Shown here one piece after another: positions 18,712 through 26,617 of a stretch of DNA of 64,000 bases (positions are counted from its first letter, which is position 1; every line of letters begins with the position of its first letter). Where the stretch lies: the NCBI GenBank assembly GCA_022775085.1, contig JALFJQ010000050.1:62001-126000 (forward strand), read 5' to 3'. This stretch comes from Clostridiales bacterium. GTDB lineage: Bacteria; Bacillota; Clostridia; Oscillospirales; Oscillospiraceae. The notes beneath the pieces are model-generated. The model was not told the DNA's origin and did not search any database. It was given only the letters and a program-made list of their open reading frames with translations. Both the position numbers and the translations under genes were made by a program.

Positions 18712-20139
18712 TCAGTGTTCCAGCCGTTCCAAAATTTTCTGCGCCAGCAGCTCCACCAGCTCCGGGCTGTGGACTTCCTTTTCCTTCGGCTCCTCGGTGC
18801 CCCATGCCACCCGGCGGATGTTAATAAGGTCAAGGGGCGAAATGTTGTTGGAGGAGCTGCTGCCGCCTACCGCACCGCAGCCCAGGGTCAGCGCCGGGAA
18901 CAGGCCTGTGGTGGCCCCGATGCCCCCCAGTGCCGCGGGGGTATTGACCAGAAACCGGGAAACAGGAATTTTCGCGGCGAATTTTCTTACCACTTCCTCG
19001 TCCCCGGCGTGGATGGCAAAGGTGTGGCCCGCACCCTCAAAGTCCAGAATTTCCACACATTTTTGAAGAATTTCTTCCTCATTGTCCATGACGTAGAAGG
19101 CCAGCACCGGGCAGAGCTTCTCCATGGAATAGGGGTAGCCGATGCCCGCTTCCCGCTCCCGGGCCACCAGAATTTTCGCGCTGGTTGGTACGGAAAAGCC
19201 TGCCAGTTCTGCCAGCCTTTGGGCGGGCTTCCCCACCACCTCCGGGTTCAGAGCGCCGTTGGGGCGGAACAGAATTTTCGACAGCTTTCCAGCTTCTTCG
19301 CCGGACAGGAAGTAATAGCCCTGTCCTTTAGCTTCCTCCACCACCTTGGACTCCATAGAACGCTCTACAATGATACTCTGCTCGGAAGCGCAGACCGTGC
19401 CGTTGTCAAAGGTCTTGGAGCGTGCAATATGGGAAAGGGCCTGAGCTACGTCCGCACTGCGGTGGATATAGGCCGGGCCGTTGCCCGCGCCTACGCCGAT
19501 GGCAGGCTTTCCCGAGGAATAGGCGGCTTTCACCATGGCCGGGCCGCCGGTAGCCAAAATCAACTTTACCTGCTCCGCTCCCATCAGCTCCTGACAGCCC
19601 GCCATGGATGGGATGCTGAGACACGCAACGCTTCCCGCAGGCGCTCCCGCGCTTTCCACTGCCTGAGCCACGATCTGAGCGGCCCTTCGGGTACAGTTCA
19701 CCGCCTTGGGATGGGGGGAAAAGAGAATGGGATTGCCCGCTTTCAGGGCGATCATGGCCTTATAGCACACGGTGGAGGTGGGATTGGTGCTGGGCACGAT
19801 GGCGGCGATGACCCCCACCGGCACGCCGATCTCCCACAGGTGTTCCTCCGCCTTTTTTCGCAGAAGGCCCACGGTTTTCATGCCCCGGACGGCCTTGGCA
19901 ACCGTCTCGGAAGCAAATTTGTTTTTTTCAATTTTATCTTTTACGTTGCCGAAGCCTGTCTCCTGCACCGCCAGCTCTGCCAGCGGCTTTGCTTCCGCCG
20001 CAAAAGCCTTCGCCACAGCTTCCACGATGGCGTCCAGCTTCTCCTGAGGGAAATCCGCCAGAATATGCTGAGCCTTTTCCGCCTGCCGGGCCAACTCCCG
20101 GGCTTCCTGCTGGGCGGCTAAATCCTTGTCCAGTTCCAT
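18712..20139 (-). CDS. eutE: CoA-acylating aldehyde (acetaldehyde) dehydrogenase
   Basis: 475 aa; VIAAIVPSTNPTSTVCYKAMIALKAGN, KTFDNGTVCASEQS. Confidence 0.88.
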   Translation of the reverse strand: MELDKDLAAQQEARELARQAEKAQHILADFPQEKLDAIVEAVAKAFAAEAKPLAELAVQETGFGNVKDKIEKNKFASETVAKAVRGMKTVGLLRKKAEEHLWEIGVPVGVIAAIVPSTNPTSTVCYKAMIALKAGNPILFSPHPKAVNCTRRAAQIVAQAVESAGAPAGSVACLSIPSMAGCQELMGAEQVKLILATGGPAMVKAAYSSGKPAIGVGAGNGPAYIHRSADVAQALSHIARSKTFDNGTVCASEQSIIVERSMESKVVEEAKGQGYYFLSGEEAGKLSKILFRPNGALNPEVVGKPAQRLAELAGFSVPTSAKILVAREREAGIGYPYSMEKLCPVLAFYVMDNEEEILQKCVEILDFEGAGHTFAIHAGDEEVVRKFAAKIPVSRFLVNTPAALGGIGATTGLFPALTLGCGAVGGSSSSNNISPLDLINIRRVAWGTEEPKEKEVHSPELVELLAQKILERLEH

Positions 20140-20151
20140 GGTCTCACTCCT

Positions 20152-21516
20152 TTAGAACAGTAGAGAAGAACCGTCTCCTGCCTTCTTTGTCAGCTTTCCG
20201 TTTTCCACAAAGCCCATTTTTTCCAGCCAGCGCTGGAATTCGGGAATGGCGGTTTTGCCCGTCAGCTCCCGCAGGGCCGCCGTCTCCCGGAAGCCGGTGG
20301 TCTGATAGTTGAGCATAATGTCGTCGCCATGGGGGATGCCCATAAAGTAGTTGCACCCTGCCATGGTCAGCAGGCTGGCCAGATTTTCAATGTCATTCTG
20401 GTCGGCCTTCATGTGGTTAGTGTAACAGCAGTCGCAGCCCATGGAGATGCCGGTGAGCTTGCCCATAAAGTGATCCTCGAGGCCCGCCCTCGTCACCTGC
20501 CGGGCGTCGTAAAGGTATTCCGGCCCGATGAAGCCCACCACCGTGTTGACTAAGAATGGTTGGAAGCGTTTTGCAAAGCCGTAGCACCGGGCCTCCATGG
20601 TCACCTGATCGGTATTGTGATGGGCATTGGAAGAAAGCTCTGACCCCTGTCCCGTCTCGAAATACATGACGTTGGGGCCTTCCGCCGTGCCCTCCTTCAG
20701 CAGCAGCTGCCGGGCTTCCTCCAGGGTCGCGGCGCTGAAGCCGAAGGCCTCGTTGCCCTTCTGACTGCCGGCAATGGACTGAAAGATCAGGTCACAGGGC
20801 GCCCCGGCCCGCACAGCCTTCATCTGGGCAGTGACGTGGGCAAGCACACAAATTTGTGTTGGAATCTGCCAGTGCTCCTTAATTTCCTGAAAGCGGCGCA
20901 GCACCTTGCCCACCTGCTCCGGGCTGTCCGTCACCGGGTTCAGGCCAATCACCGCGTCTCCCGCGCCGAAGCTCAGGCCCTCCAGGGTGGATGCGGTGAT
21001 GCCCTCCGGGTCGTCGGTGGTGTGGTTGGGCTGCAAGCGGCAGGAAAGGGTTCCCGGCAGGCCGATGGTGGTATTGCAGTGGGCGGTGATGTGAATTTTA
21101 TTCGCGGCATAAATTAAATCCAAATTGCCCATGAGCTTGCACACAGCCGCCACCATTTCGCTGGTAAGTCCACGGCTTACCTTGCGGATGTCCGCCCCGG
21201 TGGTTGCTTCGTCCAGCAGCCACTCCCGGAACTGAGCCACCGTCCAGCCCCGAATTTTGCGGTACACTGCCTCGTTCACATCGTCCTGAATGATGCGGGT
21301 GACCTCGTCCTCCTCATAGGGGACGGCGGGGTTTTCCCGCAGGTCGCCCAGGGTCACGGCGGACAGCACCACCTTCGCCGCCACCCGCTCCTGGGCCGTT
21401 TCCGCCGCCAGACCCGCCAGCTTGTCGCCGGTCTTTTCCTCGTTGGCCTTGGCGAGGACCTCTTTTAAGTCCCGGAATGTATAGGTTTTCCCCAGCAATG
21501 TGGTTTTCAGCTTCAT
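20152..21516 (-). CDS. eutB: ethanolamine ammonia-lyase large subunit
   Basis: 454 aa; MKLKTTLLGKTYTFRDLKEVLAKANEEKTGDKLAGLAAE; ITAHCNTTIGLPGTLSCRLQPNHTTDDPEGI. Confidence 0.95.
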   Translation of the reverse strand: MKLKTTLLGKTYTFRDLKEVLAKANEEKTGDKLAGLAAETAQERVAAKVVLSAVTLGDLRENPAVPYEEDEVTRIIQDDVNEAVYRKIRGWTVAQFREWLLDEATTGADIRKVSRGLTSEMVAAVCKLMGNLDLIYAANKIHITAHCNTTIGLPGTLSCRLQPNHTTDDPEGITASTLEGLSFGAGDAVIGLNPVTDSPEQVGKVLRRFQEIKEHWQIPTQICVLAHVTAQMKAVRAGAPCDLIFQSIAGSQKGNEAFGFSAATLEEARQLLLKEGTAEGPNVMYFETGQGSELSSNAHHNTDQVTMEARCYGFAKRFQPFLVNTVVGFIGPEYLYDARQVTRAGLEDHFMGKLTGISMGCDCCYTNHMKADQNDIENLASLLTMAGCNYFMGIPHGDDIMLNYQTTGFRETAALRELTGKTAIPEFQRWLEKMGFVENGKLTKKAGDGSSLLF

Positions 21517-21566
21517 ATTCTTCATCCTTTTGGTTGAAATAAGCCTTCCCCAGAGGGGAAGGCATC

Positions 21567-22247
21567 TTACTTCGCCTTCTTCTGGATCATCAGCAGGTAC
21601 AGCATACTGCTCATGCGGTTCAGGGCCTGTGGAATGTCCTGTCGGGTGAGATTCCCATCCCGGTCGGAAAAAGCATCCACCGATGCCAGTTCCGCTTCCC
21701 GCGCGGCACACCGTGCACGGTTCAGTCTCGCGATGGTCAAACCGTCGGTGAAAGACGGCATGAAATGGGGCTGGCCGTAGTATTCCTGCGGGAAGTGGCT
21801 GCGCTTGCGCTGCTCAGCTTCCGTCAAGCCGCAAAGGGTGTCCCATTTCAGGGGCTCCCCCAGCACCTCACAGCGGATGATCTGCCGGGCCAGCCCCAAA
21901 ATCTCCCCCACCGGCCCTTCCAGAGTTTTGTCCGCCAGCTGACAGAGGATCAGTTCCGATTCCAGCGTGTCCATTTTCCCCCGGAAAACGATTCTGGGGT
22001 GGTTCTTGGGCACCAGCACGTCACCATGGAGGTGGGTCATATGCTCCGGCTTTTCCTCCGCATAGCCGCCATTCAGGAGGCGGTAACGCTGGGGCCTGGC
22101 CTGCTCCGCCGGAAGGATCTCAATACGCTCCCGGGAAAGGAAGTCCCGGGCAGAGCTGGTCAGCTGGTCGCCTTTTCCAAGATAGAACACCCGCTTTCCG
22201 TCCCGGTTGCGAATATTAGCCCGAACCGCTTCCTCGCTGTAGAGCAT
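21567..22247 (-). CDS. eutT: EutT-like cobalamin adenosyltransferase
   Basis: 226 aa; MTHLHGDVLVPKNHPRIVFRGKMDTLESELIL and DIPQALNRMSSMLYLLMI. Confidence 0.8.
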   Translation of the reverse strand: MLYSEEAVRANIRNRDGKRVFYLGKGDQLTSSARDFLSRERIEILPAEQARPQRYRLLNGGYAEEKPEHMTHLHGDVLVPKNHPRIVFRGKMDTLESELILCQLADKTLEGPVGEILGLARQIIRCEVLGEPLKWDTLCGLTEAEQRKRSHFPQEYYGQPHFMPSFTDGLTIARLNRARCAAREAELASVDAFSDRDGNLTRQDIPQALNRMSSMLYLLMIQKKAK

Positions 22248-22570
22248 TACTTACCGGCGGGAGGGGTTGGATTGCTGCGGCCCTTGGGGAGAATCGCGTC
22301 CACTTCCATGTGGGGCCTTGCAATGACGTGGACGGAGATTAGCTCCCCCACCTTTTCCGCTGCCGCAGCGCCGGCATCGGTGGCTGCCTTGACAGCGCCA
22401 ACGTCCCCCCGAACCATGACGGTCACCAGACCGCCGCCTACCTGCTCCTTACCGACAAGCTGCACGTTGGCGGATTTCACCATGGCGTCCGCCGCTTCGA
22501 TAGCCCCAACCAGGCCCTTCGTTTCGATCATGCCAAGAGAATTCGTGTCCATTTTCTTCATCCTTTCCAA
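22247..22570 (-). CDS. eutM: BMC-domain shell hexamer protein (EutM/PduA-like)
   Basis: [56 protein letters not shown]. Confidence 0.92.
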   Translation of the reverse strand: MERMKKMDTNSLGMIETKGLVGAIEAADAMVKSANVQLVGKEQVGGGLVTVMVRGDVGAVKAATDAGAAAAEKVGELISVHVIARPHMEVDAILPKGRSNPTPPAGK

Positions 22571-23197
22571 TTACTCCACCGGCCTTTCCGCCGCTTCCGC
22601 CACCGCCGCGGCAAAGGCTCCGCAGGCGGCGTCGCAGGCGCTCTGGGTTCCGGACAGCAGCCCACCGCCGAAGTTCGTCTCACTGGGAGGGCTGTAGAGT
22701 TTACATAACTTCACATCCGCCGCTTTCATGGCCGCGTCCATGGCGTACATCCCTTCCAGCGGCGGGGCAATCAGGTAGGCCAGCGCCGAACCCACTGGAA
22801 TCCCCGCCTCTTTCGCCAGAAACGAACCCACGCTGCTGACAGTGTGCGCAAGATACGGCACTTTATGCGTTTCCTCGAAGCCTACCCGCTGTAATTCCGC
22901 CAGCGCCGCCTCCATGCCGCTGCGCACAGCCCCCGGGGTCTGGGCGGCGAGAATGCCGATGACCTCCCCGGCGTTGGGCGTGGAGGCGTTAGCGGCCCCG
23001 GCATAGAAGCTGCGGGCATAGGCCACCTCCACCTCGGCGGCTTTTGTCGCCGCGTCCAGAGCGATATAGGTGGCGTCGTCGCAGTCCGTGGTCAGCAGGC
23101 CCAGCGCCGGATAGCCCTTCGGCGCACCCAGGGCCGCGCACAGGGCGGGACTGGCATTGGCAAGATAACGGACAGCCAGAACCTGTACGGGAATCAT
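22571..23197 (-). CDS. eutL: microcompartment shell trimer protein EutL
   Basis: 208 aa; two BMC repeats, GYPALGLLTTDCDDATYIALDAATKAAEVEV. Confidence 0.9.
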   Translation of the reverse strand: MIPVQVLAVRYLANASPALCAALGAPKGYPALGLLTTDCDDATYIALDAATKAAEVEVAYARSFYAGAANASTPNAGEVIGILAAQTPGAVRSGMEAALAELQRVGFEETHKVPYLAHTVSSVGSFLAKEAGIPVGSALAYLIAPPLEGMYAMDAAMKAADVKLCKLYSPPSETNFGGGLLSGTQSACDAACGAFAAAVAEAAERPVE

Positions 23198-24102
23198 ACC
23201 TCCGCCTCCATGTGCAGGCCCACGCCGGAGACCTGTTTCCGGAGAATCGTCTCGATCAGGCCCGCAATGTGTGCCCCCGCTTCCACGGCAGGAGTACCCT
23301 GTGCGTGGATGTTGGATACCACCGTCCGGGCGGATTCCGACACGCCGGTGCGGGGCTTGTAGGTGATATAGGCGGACATACTCTTATCCGTCACGAGGCC
23401 CGGACGCTCCCCCACCAGCATACACACCAGCTCACAGCCGGTAATGTCTCCGATGGCATCCCCCGCACCCACCCGGCAGTAGCGCACGAAAATAGGCGTA
23501 CCGGGGTCAATGCCCTTTAATTTCAGGCCCTCTTTCAGACTTTCCAGGCAGTCCATAGCGTTGGCGGTGATGGCGGCGGAGGACAGGCCGTCCCCCACCA
23601 CAATCTGCACCCTTGGGGTTCCGGGGATGGCGGCCCGAATCTTTTTCTGGTTTTCCTCGTCAAAGCAGCGGCCGTAGTCCGGTCGGGTCAGATACTCGTC
23701 CTTGCTTTGGCACCGGGTCTGCACCTCCGCCATGCCGTTTTTCGGGGCGAAATCCTCGGGCACCTGGGAAAAAACGGCATCCTGCGCCGCCGCGTGATCC
23801 GCCCGGAAACGCAGCATGGTCAGGGTCTTGTACCGGGGGCCGGCCTTGCCGCTGCCCAGCCGGGCAGGGGTTCGCTCCTTCATTTTTCGATATTTTTCCC
23901 CATTTTCCGGGTTCTCCGTCAGATATAGCTTCCGTAAATCCAGTGTACTTACGTCCGGCACAAAGTCGCCGTCGTGGTAATGGGTTTCTTTCGCTTCCGG
24001 CATGGGTGCGGTGGGGCGGTACTCCCCGGCCTTGACCATAGGCGGGGCATCCATCGTGCTGAGGATCTCCGCAACCATGGCGGTCAGTTCCTGTTTGTTC
24101 AT
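23194..24102 (-). CDS. eutC: ethanolamine ammonia-lyase small subunit
   Basis: 302 aa; DGLSSAAITAN, LVGERPGLVTDKSMSAYITYKP. Confidence 0.95.
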   Translation of the reverse strand: MNKQELTAMVAEILSTMDAPPMVKAGEYRPTAPMPEAKETHYHDGDFVPDVSTLDLRKLYLTENPENGEKYRKMKERTPARLGSGKAGPRYKTLTMLRFRADHAAAQDAVFSQVPEDFAPKNGMAEVQTRCQSKDEYLTRPDYGRCFDEENQKKIRAAIPGTPRVQIVVGDGLSSAAITANAMDCLESLKEGLKLKGIDPGTPIFVRYCRVGAGDAIGDITGCELVCMLVGERPGLVTDKSMSAYITYKPRTGVSESARTVVSNIHAQGTPAVEAGAHIAGLIETILRKQVSGVGLHMEAEV

Positions 24103-25427
24103 GTGCTGCTCCTCTCCAAAATGAGTGTCTTGACGACCACCGGGAAGGCGCCGCCCACCGGCTCGCCGATGTCAAGATAGCTGTCCTCCCCCACCCGAAT
24201 GCGGTCGATGCAGAGGATCCGGGTGTCTGGCGGCAGCCGGGCCGCCAATGCCTGACCCAGCGCCTTTGCCATGTCCGCTTCCAGGCAGAGATACAGCTCC
24301 GGCGGTTGGGGTTCTGCCAGCTTCTGAGCGATTTCCCGCACCTGCGCATAGGATGGCGGCAGGCTCCCGGGGATAGAAATCACCACAGAGTCCTGGAAAA
24401 ATCCATCCTTTTTCCGGACAACCGGGAGATTTTTCAGCGGAAACCGGACATTCTGGCTGTAGACCGTACTGCCGGAAAGCTGGGTGGAATAGCTGCCCGC
24501 GCCGATGACCGTGGCCCGTATGGTCTCCCGCCCCAGGGCGTACTGCCCCCGGCACAGGCGGCTTTCGCGGATGGACCGGCCCAGAATCGGTCCGAGGTCG
24601 CCGAATTCATTCCATGGCAGCTCCCGGGCGATGCAGTCGGCTACGCCGCCGGAAAAGGACAGCACCACTTCCCTGTCCGGCGGCTCCCATGTCAGCCCCG
24701 TCTCCTCCGTCAGCAATTTTTCCATCAAATCGCTGGTTTCCCGGAGGCCAGCCGCCATTTCAAGAGCCTGGGTCAGCTTTTCCGCCAGCGCATGAAGCTC
24801 CGCCTGTTGGGCAATTTCTCCCGGATTTTGGCGGAATATTCCGTTCAAAACCTTGGAAACATAGGTGAGTTTCCCGTTTTTGTCAAACTTTATCAGCCGT
24901 CCGCCCACGTTCAGGCAGCCGGTACGAAGGATCTTTCCATCCTCGATGAGCGCCAGGTTGCTGGTGCCGCCGCCGATGTCCATGTGGAGCACGGGCCTGC
25001 CGGTATTGCGGGACAGCTCCACCGCCCCGGCACCCTTCGCCGCCAGTACGCTCTCCAAGTCCGGCCCGGCGGTGGCTACCACAAAATCCCCGGCATAGTC
25101 CGACAGGGAATCCAGCACCGCCCGGGCATTTTCCTTCCGGCTGGTCTCGCCGGTGATGATGATGGCCCCGGTGTCCACGTCCTCCCGGCGGATGCCGGCG
25201 TTTTGGTATTCTTTCTCCACAATGGCCCGAATTTCCGCTCCATCCACGTGGCTTTCATCCAGCAGAGGGGTAAAATAGACCGGGCTTTTGTACAGGACAT
25301 TGCGCTCCGTGATGTCCATATCCGGCACCGCAAAGGAGGATGCCCGGTTTTCCACCGTCAGCCTGGACACCACCAGCTGGGTAGAGGTGGTTCCCACATC
25401 CAGTCCTACGCTGAGAAGGCTAGACAC
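24099..25427 (-). CDS. eutA: ethanolamine ammonia-lyase reactivating factor EutA
   Basis: 442 aa; SVGLDVGTTSTQLVVS, MDIGGGTSNLALIEDG. Confidence 0.93.
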   Translation of the reverse strand: MSSLLSVGLDVGTTSTQLVVSRLTVENRASSFAVPDMDITERNVLYKSPVYFTPLLDESHVDGAEIRAIVEKEYQNAGIRREDVDTGAIIITGETSRKENARAVLDSLSDYAGDFVVATAGPDLESVLAAKGAGAVELSRNTGRPVLHMDIGGGTSNLALIEDGKILRTGCLNVGGRLIKFDKNGKLTYVSKVLNGIFRQNPGEIAQQAELHALAEKLTQALEMAAGLRETSDLMEKLLTEETGLTWEPPDREVVLSFSGGVADCIARELPWNEFGDLGPILGRSIRESRLCRGQYALGRETIRATVIGAGSYSTQLSGSTVYSQNVRFPLKNLPVVRKKDGFFQDSVVISIPGSLPPSYAQVREIAQKLAEPQPPELYLCLEADMAKALGQALAARLPPDTRILCIDRIRVGEDSYLDIGEPVGGAFPVVVKTLILERSST

Positions 25428-26523
25428 GGCCCGTCACCTCTTCCAGAATGCGGCGCACCAAAAAGTCCTCCACCGCCATGGGATTGCTCTGACAGCAGGG
25501 GTCCGCCAGCACCGCTTTCACGATCTCGTCCGCGTTCCGCCAGACGCTGCGGGGATCCACACCCGCCTGCACCAGCGTCTCCGGCAGATTCAGCTCCCGG
25601 CGCAGGCGAATGAGGCCATTTTTCAGATTCCGGACAGCAATGGTGTCCACACTGCCGCCCATCCCCGCCGCCCGGGCCAGCTCCGCGTACTTTTTGGAGG
25701 CCACATGGGCATTGCTGCCAATGACCGCTGGCAGAAGAATGGCGTTCAGCCGTCCATGGGCCACATGAAACATACCGCCAAGGCTGTGGGACATGGCGTG
25801 GCACAGCCCCAGCCCTGCCTGGGTAAAGGCCATGCCCGCCATAGTCGCCGCCATATGCACCTTCAGCCGCACAGTTGTGTTCCCCGCATAGGATGCCGGT
25901 AGTGCGGCAAAGGCACTGGAAAAGGCCTCTCTTGCGTACAAATCCGTAATGGTTCCGGCGTTTCTGGCGACATAAGCCTCCGCGGCGTGGGTCAGCACGT
26001 CAAAGCCGGTCTCCGCGATCAGACCCTTGGGCAGCGACATCAGCAGGTCGCTGTCCAAAATCGCCACGTCCGGCCGGATACGCTTGTCCACCAGTGGGTG
26101 CTTCACCCGGTTGTGGGTCAAAATCGCGAAGTCCGTCACCTCGGAGCCGGAGCCGGAGGTGGTGGGAATCGCCACCGTTTTGTAGTTTCCCTTTGCGAAA
26201 AACGCCATGGCCTTGGCGCAGTCCATGGCGCTGCCGCCGCCCAGGGCGATCAGCAAATCCGGTTCAAAGGCCCGAAGCCGGGCTGTTCCCTCCGCAGCCA
26301 GCTCCACTGTGGGATCCGGCTGTACCCTGTCAAAAACTTCCGATTCCATACAGTTTGTCAGTTCAAGGATCCTTTTTGCCGTTCCGTTGTTCGCGAAAAA
26401 AGGGTCCGTCACTAGAAATACCCGCTTCGCCCCCATGGTAGACAGGGAACCGCTGGCCCCCGGCCCCGCCAAAATTCTTGTCTTACAGGAGAATTCCTCC
26501 AAGATAAACCACCGCCTTTTCAA
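25420..26523 (-). CDS. eutG: iron-containing alcohol dehydrogenase (EutG-like)
   Basis: 367 aa; IALGGGSAMDCAKAMA, IPTTSGSGSEVTDFAI, GLCHAMSHSLGGMFHVAHG. Confidence 0.9.
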   Translation of the reverse strand: MKRRWFILEEFSCKTRILAGPGASGSLSTMGAKRVFLVTDPFFANNGTAKRILELTNCMESEVFDRVQPDPTVELAAEGTARLRAFEPDLLIALGGGSAMDCAKAMAFFAKGNYKTVAIPTTSGSGSEVTDFAILTHNRVKHPLVDKRIRPDVAILDSDLLMSLPKGLIAETGFDVLTHAAEAYVARNAGTITDLYAREAFSSAFAALPASYAGNTTVRLKVHMAATMAGMAFTQAGLGLCHAMSHSLGGMFHVAHGRLNAILLPAVIGSNAHVASKKYAELARAAGMGGSVDTIAVRNLKNGLIRLRRELNLPETLVQAGVDPRSVWRNADEIVKAVLADPCCQSNPMAVEDFLVRRILEEVTGRV

Positions 26524-26569
26524 AAGGTAGTATTTCCGGGGAATGGGAAACTATGTGCAAAATGGGCGC

Positions 26570-26602
26570 AAAAAATCCCCGGATTCCATTTGGAATCCGG
26601 GG
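26570..26602 (-). terminator. glgP terminator
   Basis: CCCCGGATTCC-aaat-GGAATCCGGGG then TTTTTT on minus strand. Confidence 0.85.
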
Positions 26603-26617
26603 AAAACAGGTATTGAA

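Noticed and set aside
16252-20121. Long plus-strand ORFs across the eut operon (16252-17631, 18715-20121; also 24306-25613)
   Set aside because: Antisense to well-supported eut genes; His/Gly-rich nonsense composition.
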